The notes: generated from the sequence alone by a model not told the origin. A stretch of DNA of 64,000 bases from Cryptomeria japonica (GCF_030272615.1 NC_081409.1:23454406-23518405); one strand, 5' to 3'. Numbered from the stretch's first letter, positions 45,083 to 56,882 are shown. Translations and numbers: made by a program.

Positions 45083-45928
45083 TTTTAGGAATAAAGAAAT
45101 TGTTTATTTAAAAGAATTTTAAATTAGAGATGGGAAATTTAAATTGGAGTTTAAAAAAAATTAATTTTAATTAATAATTAGGGTTATTTTAATAATTGAA
45201 TTATTATATGTTTTTATTCTTTAGAGAATTAAAATTTTAATATAGTAAATTTAAAGGGGTTTAAAAATAAAGAGTTAATATGGTTGGATACACTATACAT
45301 TAAATCAATTAGTTTATTTAATTAATCAATAGATTTTCCTCAATTCATTTGGACGTTAGGTTATATTGTAAATGGGAAAAATTTAAAAAGGAGAAATTGT
45401 AAAAATTATTTTTATGAACCTTAAGCCCTTGAGACCGGTTTTGGTCAGATTAAAATTAAATCATCAAAATTAAGGGGGTTTAGGGAGATTAGAACTGGCT
45501 TTAACTTAATATCGGGTTTAGTGGGGCAAATGATATTATTTAGGGAGTTGAACCCCTATCGATTGGATTTAAATAATGAATTCACACGTGCATCAATTAT
45601 TTTATAACATTATCATTTTATGGTCGGAAATGATTTAATACATTGAGATAACCCATTTAACCCTCATTTCAATTTATGACAACTCAGTTAAGGTAATTGA
45701 GCTAGCTAACTAATCCGTAACACTGATTAATCCCCACCAAATAAAGTCACTCGTTTGAGTTGGTTAATTAACCCAAGCTTAGTAAACAATTTTACTTTTA
45801 CCCTAGATAAGACAAAACCCTAATAAAGTTATTATAATTGTAGGATATATTGCGAGTTCATGCGGTCAAAAAAATAATTTGTTGTTCCATTTTTATGCCC
45901 AAAAGTTGGGCATGATAGTTTGTCTTGT

Positions 45929-46430
45929 GAGCAGTCTCACCTTTCTCAGTTGGACATGCTCTCAAGGTCCAAGAACAAAGCATTGGTTGTTCAGTCCTCT
46001 AAGGAGAACCAAAAGCAGAAACCAAAGCCAAAGAAGAATTCTGCAGGAAGTGAGCATTCCTCCAAGCCACCTCCTAAGTCTAATTCTAAACCACCATTTC
46101 CTCCAAAACAAGGGAAATCTTTGCAGTCTGGTGAGTCTTCCTTTAAGACTAAGAAGAAATCAGGAGATACTTGCAGTTTTTGTGGCAAGGAAGGACATCC
46201 AATTTTTCAGGTGTTGGAAATGATTAGAGGCTTTAGAGGAAGCCATGCAGCAACATCACATCTCCTCATGTCAGGCATCTTCTCCTTCTATAGGGAAAGG
46301 GCATGCTCTCACTGCTCAAGCTTCGACCTATGGGTCCACTTGGATTTTAGATTCTGATGATTCTCACCATATGACTCACACTCGACAGTTGGTTACTTCT
46401 CTTGCCTCTTGTGGTACTTCATAGATTGCA
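45929..46430 (+). pseudogene. E3 gag C-terminus and protease, broken
   Basis: Resumes with EQSHLSQLDMLSRSKNKAL, then a Lys/Pro/Ser-rich stretch and a zinc knuckle CSFCGKEGHPI that loses its last Cys to a frameshift. The protease begins with TWILDSDDSHHMTH (about 46330-46380); DSD stands where DSG is expected. Further stops follow. Confidence 0.7.
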
Positions 46431-46739
46431 ATGGGTGACTTTGTTCAACTTTCAGTCTTGGGTTCAGGTTTTGTCTCTTTGGATGGGGGTACTCTATACA
46501 TGATGTTCTGGTTGTCCCTGACATCTCGACAAACCTCCTGTCCATTTATCAGATTTGTCATTCTGGCTCTGATAAGACAATTGAGTTCTCACCACATGAT
46601 GTGGTTATTTGGGACCTCCATGACTTTGATTTGGTTGTGGCTACTGGGAGTGTTTATACTACATCTTGTCTTTACAAATTTGATGGATTTTATCCCTTTG
46701 TAGGTATAGGTTCATCTCTTATAGAACATTTAGATTTAG

Positions 46740-47600
46740 TGAGTAAGCTTTGGCACAAGCACTTGGGCCATGTCAATTACAGATATCTTCAGTAGATGAG
46801 TACACAGGCACTTGTTCTGGGGCTCCCACAGATTTCTTGCACTGATGGTGTTTGTCATGGTTGTGTGCTTGGCAAGCATCATAGGGATCCCTTTCTGAAG
46901 GGAAGAGCCCCTCATGCTTTGGCACCTTTGGAGTTGATTCATAATGATCTCATGCCATTCCCTACTCCTTTTTCTGGGGCCAAGTATGTACTCACTTTTA
47001 TTGATGACTTCTCTAGATGCACACGGGTGTATTTTCTTAAGTACAAGTCTGATGTCTTTGATTCATTTCAAATATTCAAAACATTTGTAGAGAAGTAGTC
47101 TGGTTGTTCTATTTAGTAGATACGTACAGATAATGGGGGGGAGTATGTGAATCAGGCTTTCAAATATTTTTGCATTGAGCATGGTTTATAGCATCAGTTT
47201 ATTGTTCCCTACACCCCTCAGCATAATGATTTCACTGAGAGAAAGAATAGGAATTTATGGGAGATGGTGAATTATATGATTCAATCCAGGTCCATTGATT
47301 CATCTTTTTGGGATGAGGTAGTCAATTGTGCCAACTACATTTAGAATTGGATGCCTCACAAGGCGATTCGACATATGACTCCTAAGGAGGCTTGGTCTCA
47401 TGACAAGCCCGATGTTTCTTTTTTCTGAATATTTGGCAGTGAGGCATGGGCATTTATTCGTGATGCTCAAAGGAGAGCAATGGGGCGGAAGAGCTGACCC
47501 CTCATTTTTGTTGGTTACTATGAGGATGTTAAGGCATATAGGTTGTTTGATCTTGATTCCAGAGAGGTCTTGTTTTGACTGGATGTTTAGTTTGATGAGT
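46740..47600 (+). pseudogene. E3 integrase, broken
   Basis: Pre-integrase and zinc motif LWHKHLGHVNYRYL...CHGCVLGKHHRDPF, then LELIHNDLM, YVLTFIDDFSRCTRVYFLK, RTDNGGEYVN and the Glu region FTERKNR. Several TAGs (47097, 47116, 47189, 47342) stand where CAG or TGG is expected. It would insert the copia cDNA. Inactive here. Confidence 0.85.
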
Positions 47601-47984
47601 GCCTTCCCATAGTGGACACCTTGTCTCCAGTGTCTACCCCTCTACCTTCTCCTCCCACTGCATATCTTTAGGATTATTTTGAGGATGATTCTAATGATTC
47701 TACTGATAATCCATCATCCCCACCTCCACCTGCTCCACCTTAGATGCCCAAGTGGGCTCGCTTTGCTATTGAGGTGGTAGGATCTATGGTCGATGATTCT
47801 TCAGATACTCATTGCACCCATTCTCATACTGTGGGTTCTATTCTTTTGAGTCATGCCATTTCAGATGATCCTTAGAATTTTTTAGAGGCAACAGGATAGT
47901 TTGAGTGGGATTGTACTATGGAGGAGGAGTATTCTTCTTTGATGAGGAATAATACTTGGGATCTTTGTCCTCTTCCTAAGGGAA

Positions 47985-49390
47985 AAAAAGATGGTTCGGT
48001 GTCAATGGTTGTATCACACCAAGTATGTTGTTGATGGTTTGATTGATAAGTACAAAGAACGTCTTGTTGCTAAGGGTTTCTCACAGGTTGAGGGTATTGA
48101 TTATTGTGAGACATTTTCTCCTATCACCAAGATGAACTCTACTCGCTATGTACTATCCCTTGTAACTTCTAGGGGATGGCCCATTTTTCAAATGGATGTG
48201 AAGAGTTCCTTCTTGCATGGAGACCTACAAGAAGAAATCTATATGGAGCAGCCTGCCTCAGGGATTTGTGCAGGATAGTTATTTTGTTTGCAAACTTCGG
48301 CGTTCATTGTATGGTCTCAAACAGGCCCCTCGAGCTTGGTATGAGAAGATGGACTCTTTCTTTCTCTCCACTATTTTCACACGCTATCATTTCGATCAGA
48401 CAGTGTACATTCAACTTCTTGAGGGTGAGATCCTGATTCTTGTGCTATATGTTGATGATCTCCTCATCACAGGTAGCTCATCCTCTATGATTCATCATGT
48501 TCAACAAGCTTTGACGGAACAATTTGAGATGACAGATCTTAGTCTTCTGCACTATTTTCTTGGTCTTCAGGTGATTTAGTCTTCTGATGGGATCTACATT
48601 TACCAGTAGAAGTATTCTCTTGACATGCTTAAATGCTTTGGCATGCTTGATTGCAAGCCTACTCCCACTCCTTTTTAGTTAGGGGTTGTTTTGATTACTA
48701 CTTGCCCCACTCCTTTAGTAGATTCTACACTTTACAGGTAGTTGATTGGTAGTTTGTTGTACCTGACTCACACTCATCTTGATCTTTCCTTTGTAGTTGG
48801 TCTTGTCTCTTGATTCTCCCATGATCATCATGAGAGTTATTAGAAAGCTGCCAAACGTATTTTGCATACATTTGGGGCTTTATTTCTCATGGCATTCACT
48901 ACACATCAGGGGAATCTCACATTGTTGGCTACACTGACTCAAATGGGGCTGGTTATGTCTATGATCAGAATTTTACTTTTGTCTTTGTTTTATATCTTGG
49001 CTCTAGTCCTATCACATGGTCTTGCAAGAATCAGACTGCTCATGCATTATCATCTACAGAGGTTGAGTACCGAGCTACTATACTTGCCAGTTAGTAGATC
49101 TTATGGCTTCGACAGTTGATGACTGAGTTTGGTTTTCCTCCTAATAGTCCCACTATTATTTGGTGTCACAATAAGAGTGCTATTCACATTTCTCACAACC
49201 TGGTGGAACATCAGTAGATGAAGCACATTGAGCTGCACGTGCATTTCATCCACCAGTTGATTCAGGATGGCTCTCTTATTTTAGAGTACATTCCCACTGC
49301 CGAGCAAGTTGCAAACATCTTCATGAAACCTTTTGCATCGCCAGCCTATCTTTAGTTGTGCTCTATGCTTGGGGTGAAGGAATTTATCCT
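47985..49390 (+). pseudogene. E3 reverse transcriptase and RNase H, broken
   Basis: Copia RT blocks: [21 protein letters not shown]-type segment, [36 protein letters not shown] and the catalytic LYVDDLLITGSS near 48450. A frameshift near 48255 and many TAG stops follow. RNase H can be followed with YTDSNGAGY, HALSSTEVEY and NIFMKPF across frames. 47600-47985 is the variable spacer between integrase and RT. Confidence 0.85.
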
Positions 49391-49581
49391 TGGGGGGTCT
49401 TTATGAGGCCTTCATTCCTTCTTCTTTATTTTAGCATGTTCTTTTATCTCTTTTGGAGAGTTTTTTCCCACAGGGTTTTCTCTGTTTCATAGAGATTTCC
49501 TTGTATTTGGGTACCTAATTAGGCCTTGTTGTTGGGACCCATCTTTCCTACTTTTAGTAGTTGTTTTGGGGTTTAACATCT

Positions 49582-49605
49582 CCCTAAGTCTAGCTTAAGG
49601 GGGGG
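49582..49605 (+). promoter_or_regulatory. E3 polypurine tract in a small hairpin
   Basis: TTAAGGGGGGG ends at 49605, directly before the LTR. CCCTAAG (49582-49588) can pair with CTTAAGGG (49594-49601) with one bulged A and a 5-nt loop, so the tract starts in the 3' arm. Confidence 0.6.
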
Positions 49606-49969
49606 TGTTAGAGTAATCGGCTCTTTACTTGATTAATTAAATGACATTTGTTTAATTAATTAAGTTCTCCTATATCTCTTTTACACTTAAGCTAACATTA
49701 GGTGCATAATAATTAATTCTTTTATTAATTATTATGTGCAAGCCTAGGGTTTTCCCTTTTAGGGCTTCTTGACCTATTAGAGATTGAATTATTTCTTTTG
49801 TATCATTATTCTATTATATATTTTGTGAATACAGAGCTCTCACATTCTTGAGCATTTTTCCCGTGTTTATGTTTTTCTCTGTTGCTTCCTTCCTTCTCCT
49901 TGTAACAGGTTCATTCAGCTTGTAGAGATCATTTGGGATCCTATGGTGTTGTATTTCTCAACCCTCACA
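49606..49969 (+). repeat. 3' LTR of E3
   Basis: TGTTAGAGTAATCGG...CCCTCACA, 364 bp, followed by the TSD TTGAT and E2 gag. Confidence 0.92.
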
Positions 49970-50247
49970 TTGATAAAAGTTTGAATATGATACCATTTCC
50001 ACATCATTGTGAGATCCCTAAATATGACAAGTACAATGGAAAATATGATCCTCAAGATCATATTAGGGAGTTTTGTACTATGAGTATGGAATTTGCACAT
50101 GACGAAACTTACCTGATGCACCTTTTCCCTAGGTTTTTAAATGGACAATCAATGGAATGGTTTTCAAGATTACCATCTGGAATCAAATCTTTTGAAGAAC
50201 TCATGAATAGATTTATTTCACAATACTCCTACAATGTAAGGAATGAG
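49970..50247 (+). pseudogene. E2 gag, capsid-like middle part
   Basis: YDKYNGKYDPQDHIREF, YLMHLFPRFLNGQSMEWF and LPSGIKSFEELMNRFISQYS match the gag domain of L block by block. It runs from the E3 target site to the E5 target site and continues at 56883. Confidence 0.88.
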
Positions 50248-50252
50248 ATAAC

Positions 50253-51310
50253 TATTGGTATTTTGGTATGGTTTTGTCATTAATGTCAACACCTACTGAA
50301 TACACCTACTTTGGAGATCCAGCAACATTCACTGGCAAGCAGTAATCTGTGCAACAATTACTGGTATATGGTTAACCGCCAAGATATAATGTTCATTGGT
50401 ACCTAAAATGACATGGAAGACACTTGGTAATATCGAAGACATCACGTGGACACTTTATTTTGAAGAAATAATCATTGGTATATTCATATTTGTACATTTG
50501 CTTTTACCAGTAAATAGGTCCAGGTTATCTAGGGTTACACTGACAGGTTTATCTTTTCCAGATCAGCATGACATGCTATGGAGATGATTTATTATTGTTG
50601 TATATGCATTAAGCCAACATGTTTAATTGGTTATTGCATTGGATATTATATTATTTGTAAAATGTTTTTATTGTAATATCTTGTAGAGCCGACCTACTAA
50701 AATTGGTCTTAGGGTATGGTATAAATGTAAGATCTTATTTGTAAGATCAAGTGTGGAATGCGAAAAAGATTTGAGTAAAGGTATATGTGAGATCAAGCAG
50801 AGGAATACATGAAGACATCATTTGAAAGTGAAGTTAGGTTTTTGTAGAAGCATATCAGCATTACACCGGTACTGAATCGAGCATATGAAGATGCTATTTT
50901 GAGTAGTACATTCTTATTGGATTTAACCATCCAACTGTAGTCAGTGTGACTCCCATTTGTGATTGAGTAGTGAGCTCTAGGCTGTTGGCCTTTTTGCATG
51001 TGCAGACCCCTCTTTGTACACTTACTATCTATAATAGTATCATCTGATTGTGGGTAAGGTTTCCCACTGTGGTTTTTCCCCTTACAGGGTTTCCACGTAC
51101 AAATATTGGTGTCATGAGTTGTGGATGAGTTTATGCTTATGTTTCATGCATTAAATATTATCGATATAACAATTTACTGTTAACACTATCTACCGGCATA
51201 CTTAACTGGTTTACCAGTATTAAGCATTAAGTTGGTTAATAAGTTTTTGGTTTGAATTTATTATACAACTGATTCACCCCCCCCCTCTCAGTTGTATCTG
51301 AGACCTAACA
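50253..51310 (+). repeat. 5' LTR of E5
   Basis: Ends GACCTAACA at 51310; contains the run CACCCCCCCCCTCTCAG near the end, as does the 3' copy. No sure TATA box. Confidence 0.93.
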
Positions 51311-51325
51311 ATTGGTATCAGAGCT
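51311..51325 (+). promoter_or_regulatory. Primer binding site of E5
   Basis: ATTGGTATCAGAGCT directly after the LTR; initiator tRNA-Met type site, as in E3a. Confidence 0.92.
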
Positions 51326-51366
51326 TAGTCCTCTTTTGCAGAAGTTTAACAACTTGAGGAGATCCA

Positions 51367-53151
51367 ATGACTACTAATTATTTCAGGAAGGACAATCCTA
51401 AACTTGATGGAACCAACTATGGGATATGGAAGATCAAAATGGAGACACATCTGAATTGCATCAGTAAAGACATATGGGAAGTTACTAAGAATGGTTATAC
51501 TACTACTGTAGCTAGTCAGACTACTCCAACTACCTTAGCCAAAGATGAAGAAAATGATTGCAAAGCAAGAGAAGCACTCTTGAGCCCATTATCAAATCAA
51601 AAAATCATGGGATTATCTGATAGGTCTACTGCTAAAGCTATTTGGGATCATTTGGAAACAATGGATAAAGGAGATTCCATAGTCAAAATTGCAAAACTTG
51701 AAAGCTTCTGAGTCAGGTATGAACATCTGAAAATGGAAGAAGATGAAAGGATTTCTACTTTTATGGAAAGAGTAAATGAAATTATTTTAGGTATCAAATG
51801 TTGTGGAGGAACCTTGAGTGAGGATGAAATTGTTTCAAAAATCTTAAGAGGTTTACCATCGGCATATAAAATGAAGGTTACTGCTATAAATGAGTTGAGA
51901 ACAATGCCTAATGCATCAGTAACTAGGGATACATTGATTGGAAAACTTTCATCTTTTGAAATTGAGGAATTTGGTCTTGTTGCTACTATAAAGACTGATT
52001 TGGCCTTTAAAGCATCAACATCATCTACTCCAGCATTTGACAAATCAGACTGGAGAGCCTTTTATGCAAAAGAACTTAAAAAACCCAGAAAGGAGAATGA
52101 AGAGCTTGAAGAACTTGAAGCACTATTTGCAAGGAAAATGCCAAAAGGTCCAATTGGAAGTAAGTATGAAGGTAAAGCACCCTTTAAATGTTTTAACTAC
52201 AATAAGATTGGTCATATGGCTTCAAGATGCCCTGATAGAAATGCTAGACTAAGAGAAGAAGCTAGAAGAACATACAAACCTAATCCTGAATATCAGAGAT
52301 ACAGATTTAAGAAGAACAAAGATAAATCTTGTTACATTGCGGATGAAGGTGTAACTAATGATTCTAATGAGGATCCAACAGATAATGGATGGGTTTTTGT
52401 TGCTATAATAGAAGATCAACCGACACCTATTGCTCAACCGGTAGAACAAGCCCTAGCAGCTAAAGTTGAATCAAAGGATGAATGGATTATTGACTCAGGA
52501 TGCTCACATCACATGACTGGAGACAAAGGTAAATTCTTGAACTTTCAAGAATACAATGGAGGTTTAGTAAGATTTGGAGATGGCAAATCCTGTTCAATCA
52601 AAGGTAAGGATTCAATATCTCTTGATGGTAAACATAACAATTACAATGTCTACTATGTTGAAGGATTAAAACATAATCTTCTAAGTGTTGGTCAATTAGT
52701 TGAGAAGGGTTTTCAGTTACAATTTAAAAATGGAAAATGCAAAATCATGAATAGAACTGGTTTGAAAATTGCAATCGGTAATATCTTTCATTTGAATAAT
52801 AGTGAAAAGGTATGCTTAATTGCACATATAGATGAAAGTTGGTTATGGCATAAAAGACTATGTCATGTAAATTTTGATTGCATGGTAAAAATCAGTACTT
52901 CTAAGGCAGTTAGAGATCTACCTAAAATTGTGAAACCTCAGAATACAATTTGCAAGGAATGTCAATTTGGAAAACAAGTTAGAGCTAGTTTCAAAAGTAT
53001 TCTAGAAAAATCCAATAATGCTCTTGATTTAATTCACACTGATTTATGTGGTCCAGCTAGAACTAAAAGCTTACAAGGTGATAGATATTTCATGCTAATT
53101 ATTGATGATTATTCTAGAATGTGTTGGGAAACTATTCAAAGCAATGGTTGA
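51367..53151 (+). pseudogene. E5 gag, protease and integrase N-terminus
   Basis: Start MTTNYFRKDNPKLDGTNY. The gag domain (TAKAIWDHLETM, YEHLKMEEDERISTFM) is interrupted by one TGA at 51709. The zinc knuckle CFNYNKIGHMASRC has Tyr at the second Cys, as in E3a. The protease WIIDSGCSHHMTG (about 52480) has an intact DSG. The pre-integrase and zinc motif LWHKRLCHVNFD...CKECQFGKQ and core start LIHTDLCGPA, FMLIIDDYSRM follow. The frame is lost near 53125, where part of the core seems deleted, since the next conserved residues come too early. Confidence 0.9.
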
Positions 53152-53802
53152 AAATGAAATGGGTAAGAAAATCAAATGTTTAAGATCAGATCAAGAAGGA
53201 GAATTCACATCTAAATATTTTAATACATTCTATGAAGTGAATGGAATCAAAAGATAGTTATCAGCACCTCAGACACCACAACAAAATGGAGTTGTTGAAA
53301 GGAAAAACATAACTATCTTGGATGTAACAAGAAGTATGTTATTAGAAGCAAATCTACCACATGTGTATTGGAGAGAGGCAGTAAGCACTGCTATCTATAC
53401 ATTCAACAAAGTTCACATCAAAGGTGAAACCGGTAAGACCCCTCATGAACTATGTTTGGTAATATTCCTACTCTTAAGTATTTTAGAATTTTTGGAAGTA
53501 AATGTTATATTAGAAGAAATGACTATATTGGCAAATTTGAACCTAGAAGTGATGAAGGAATATTTCTTGGTTATTCATCTAAGAGCAAGGCATATAGATG
53601 TTTTAATAAAAGACTGCAGAAAATTGTTGAGAGTACAAATGTAAAGATTGATGAACAATTCAAAGGAACTTCAAGGTATATAGACTCTAAACCGGCAACA
53701 GAAATTGTGACAAATGAACTTACACTGAACCCACTGGTACAGAATGAAGATCCAGTTACCCCGATATCATCAGAGGATTCCATGGTAATTGAAGAACAAT
53801 AG
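53152..53802 (+). pseudogene. E5 integrase core and C-terminal part
   Basis: CLRSDQEGEF, SAPQTPQQNGVVERKN (catalytic Glu region) and YWREAVSTAIYTFNKVH, then after a frameshift near 53460 FGSKCYIRRNDYIGKFEPRS and IFLGYSSKSKAYR. TAG lies at 53256 in the core. It has the usual form of a copia integrase, now in pieces. Confidence 0.85.
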
Positions 53803-53865
53803 CAAACTAAGACACCCCAATATGTAAGACTGAATCATTCTGAAGATTAGATAATTGGAAACAAA

Positions 53866-55439
53866 TTTAAAGGAGTTATGACAAGAGGAAGATTGGCAAA
53901 TGAAGAGATATGTCTTATTTCTCAAATTGAACCATTATCTATCAATGAGGCATGTGAAGATAAATTTTGGATTAAAGCTATGGAAGAAGAATTAGGAAAA
54001 ATTGAGAAAAATAATACTTGGACATTAGTTCCCCGGCCTAAAGATAAAAATGTAATTGGAACCAAATGGGTATTTAGAAACAAACTTAATGAACATGGTA
54101 AGGTTGTCAGAAATAAAGCAAGGCTAGTGTGTAAGGGATATTCTCAGAAAGAAGGAGTTGATTACAATGAAACCTTTGTACCGGTAGCCAGAATTGAGGC
54201 AGTTAGATTATTCTTGGCCTTTGCAGTTCACAAGGATTACAAAGTTTATCAAATGGATATTAAATGTGCATTTTTGAATGGAGATCTTGAAAAGGAAGTT
54301 TATATTGAACAACTTGATGGATTTTCTTTGACAGATGACAATGATATGGTTTGCAGGTTAAGAAAAAACTCTATATGGATTAAAACAAGCCCCAAGAGCT
54401 TGGTATGCAAGATTGGATAAGTATCTTTTAAAGATTGGTTTTACTAAAGGAAATGCAGATAGCAATTTATATTACAAAGTAACTAATGATGACATCTTGA
54501 TTATTGAAGTATTTGTTGATGATATAATCTTTGGAGGAGAAGATGGATTATGTAAAGAATTTTGTCTTGAAATGCAGCAGAAATAAAATTCTTTTTAGGA
54601 TTACAGATTTTACAGACTGATAAAGGTATATTTTTGAGTCAATCTAAGTACTTGAAAGAACTACTAAAGAAATTTGGGATGGAGAACTCTAAATCGGTAA
54701 GCACAGCTATGACTACAAATGACAAATTATCTCAAAGGGGTGAATCTACACCTGTTAATCCAACTAGATACAAATCTATGATAGGAGGTTTACTATATTT
54801 GACACAAACTAGACTTGATATTATGAGTGCAGTATGTATAGTTTCTAGATTTCAGAGTAATCCTAGGGAAAATCATGAATCAGCAGTGAAAAGGATTTTT
54901 CAGTACTTACAAGGCACAACAAATCTTGGATTATGGTATCCTAAAGATGAAAATTTTGATCTATGTGCATATACAGATGCAAATTGGGCAGGAGATGTGA
55001 ATGATAGAAAAAGCACCACTGGAGGAGATTCTTTCTTGGAAAGAGATTAGTTTCTTGGCTGAGTAAGAAACAGAGTTGTACATCTTTATCAACAGCAGAA
55101 TCAAAATATGTTGCAGCAGCAACAAACTGTACACATGTACTTTGGCTTAAGCAAATGTTGAAAGACATAAAGGTAAAATGCAAGGAACCTATTACTATAT
55201 ATTGTGATAACACTGCAGCAATTGATATATCTAAAAATCTAGTATTACATTCTGAAAAAAAACATGTTTCTATCAAACTGAATTTTCTAAGGGAAAAAGT
55301 TGAAGAAAAAGAGATAAAACTGGTTTATGTGAATACTAAAGAACAACTTGCAGATATTTTCACAAAACCTTTGCCTAAGGAGACTTTTGATTATCTCAGA
55401 GATCAGCTTGGAGTCATACCACCACCGGTAGAGACTTAG
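53866..55439 (+). pseudogene. E5 reverse transcriptase and RNase H
   Basis: RT: FWIKAMEEELGKIEKNNTW, IGTKWVFRNKLNEHG, ARLVCKGYSQKEGVDYNETF, VYQMDIKCAFLNGDLEKEV and the catalytic FVDDIIFGG near 54510 after a frameshift near 54360. RNase H: YTDANWAGDVNDRKSTTG, then after another frameshift near 55030 CTSLSTAESKYVAAA, YCDNTAAIDISKN and EQLADIFTKPLP, ending at 55439. It is almost complete, with four or five disabling changes. Confidence 0.92.
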
Positions 55440-55824
55440 ACAGTTGATGATTGTCATCAACCGACAGAATTAAATGGACAAATCTTTTATCCCAGTATTT
55501 GATGAGGAAGCTACTTCTCAGGGGGAGTAGTTGGTATATTGAATTGGTTGGTATTTTGTATGAACTTGACCTTTTGTGACTTTGACATTTGATGTCAAAG
55601 GGGGAGAGATATCTATGAAAAAACACATTATCTTTTTGGTAAGAAAAAGAGATTTTAAGGGAGAGATTTTGAAAAACACATTTAAAGAAAATTGGTATGA
55701 GAAATTGGTATTGTTACTCCCAGGGGGAGAAATGAAGATTGTTGGTTTTTGTATTTGGCATTTCTGTTTTGGCACTTTGATGGTTTTTCCATCTTGTGTT
55801 GCCATCAATGCCAAAGGGGGAGAT
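55440..55824 (+). promoter_or_regulatory. E5 3' region with four PPT-like tracts
   Basis: G-runs GGGGGAG occur at 55521, 55600, 55724 and 55816, the last directly before the LTR. Three sit at the foot of a stem. TGAGGAAG (55503-55510) pairs with CTTCTCA (55514-55520). CTTTGACAT pairs with ATGTCAAAG (about 55580-55600, 9 bp). TTTGGCA plus TGATGG (55768-55783) pair with CCATCA plus TGCCAAA (55802-55815). E3a has the same kind of module. Confidence 0.75.
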
Positions 55825-56882
55825 TGTTGGTATTTTGGTATGGTTTTGTCATTGATGTCAACACCTACTAAATACACCTACTTTGGAGATCCAACAACAT
55901 TCATCGACAAGTAGTAATTTGTGCAACAGTTACTGGTATATAGTTAACTGGCAGGATATAATGTTCACTGGTACTTGAAATGACATGGAAGACACTTGGT
56001 AATATCAAAGACATCGTGTGGACACTTTATTTTGAAGAAATAATCATTGGTATATTCATATTTATATATTTGCTTCTACTGGCAAATAGGTCCAGGTTAT
56101 CTAGGGTTACACTGGCAGGTTTATCTTTTCCAGATCAACATGGCACACTATGGAGATGATTTATTATTGTTGTAAATGCATTAAGCCAACATGTTTAATC
56201 AGTTATTGCATCGAATATTATATTATTTGTAAAACATTTTTATTGTAATATCTTGTAGAGCCGACCTACTAAAATTGGTCTTAGGGTATGGTATAAATGT
56301 AAGATCTTATTTGTAAGATCAAGTGTGGAATGCGAAAAAGATTTGAGTAAAGGTATATGCGAGATCAAGCAGAGGCATACACGAAGACATCATTTGAAGG
56401 TGAAGTTAGGTTTTTGTAGCAGCATATCAGCATTACACCGGTACTGAATCTAGCATATGAAGATGCCATTTTGAGCAGTACATTCTTATTGGATTTAACC
56501 ATCCAACTGTAGTCAGTGTGACTCCCATTTGTGATTGAGCAGTGAGCTCTAGGCTGTTGGCCTTTCTGCATGTGCAGACCCCTCTTTGTACACTTACTAT
56601 CTGTAGTAGTACCATCTAATTGTGGGTAAGGTTTCCCACTATGGTTTTTCCCCTTATAGGGTTTCTATGTACAAATATTGGTGTCATGAGTTGTGGATGA
56701 GTTTATGTTTATGTTTCATGCATTAAATATTACCGATATAGCAATTTACTGTTAACACTGTCTACTGGCATACTTTACTGGTTTACCGGTATTAAGCATT
56801 AAGTTGGTTAATAAGTTTTTGGTTTGAATTTATTATACAACTGATTCACCCCCCCCCTCTCAGTTGTATTTGGGACCTAACA
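55825..56882 (+). repeat. 3' LTR of E5
   Basis: TGTTGGTATTTTGG...CCTAACA, 1058 bp, same length as the 5' copy, then TSD ATAAC. Confidence 0.93.

Larger units (their letters stand above)
41380..45928. mobile_element. E4: unclassified non-coding insert in E3 gag
   Basis: Splits E3 gag between the UBN2 part and EQSHLSQLDML. No protein domain is seen in any frame. Apparent contents are an LTR- or leader-like region with short direct repeats (42060-43400), an AT-rich part with long TA runs (44070-44570), a hairpin array (44645-44855) and two CCCTAACCC hairpins (44981-45082). 45090-45860 is AT-rich without structure I can name. Ends and target duplication could not be fixed, so its class is open (LTR fragment, non-autonomous element or a composite). 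Confidence 0.5.
31578..49969 (+). mobile_element. E3: Ty1/copia element inserted in E2 gag
   Basis: LTRs TGTTAGAGTAATCGG...CTCACA of 364-365 bp: the 5' copy is 31578-31711 plus 39391-39621 (split by E3a), the 3' copy is 49606-49969. About 23 substitutions between them by eye (about 6%). TSD TTGAT at 31573-31577 and 49970-49974. PBS TGGTATTAGAGCTT at 39622 and PPT before 49606. Gag, protease, integrase, RT and RNase H are in copia order but full of stops. Two further insertions, E3a and E4, lie inside. Confidence 0.9.
50253..56882 (+). mobile_element. E5: Ty1/copia element inserted in E2 gag
   Basis: Two LTRs of 1058 bp each (50253-51310, 55825-56882), TSD ATAAC at 50248-50252 and 56883-56887, PBS TTGGTATCAGAGC at 51312, and gag-protease-integrase-RT-RNase H in copia order. 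The 5' LTR starts TATTGG where the 3' one has TGTTGG. Many differences between the LTRs are transitions. It is the most complete copia in the window, but all genes carry stops or indels. It is a candidate relative of the helper for E3a. Confidence 0.95.
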
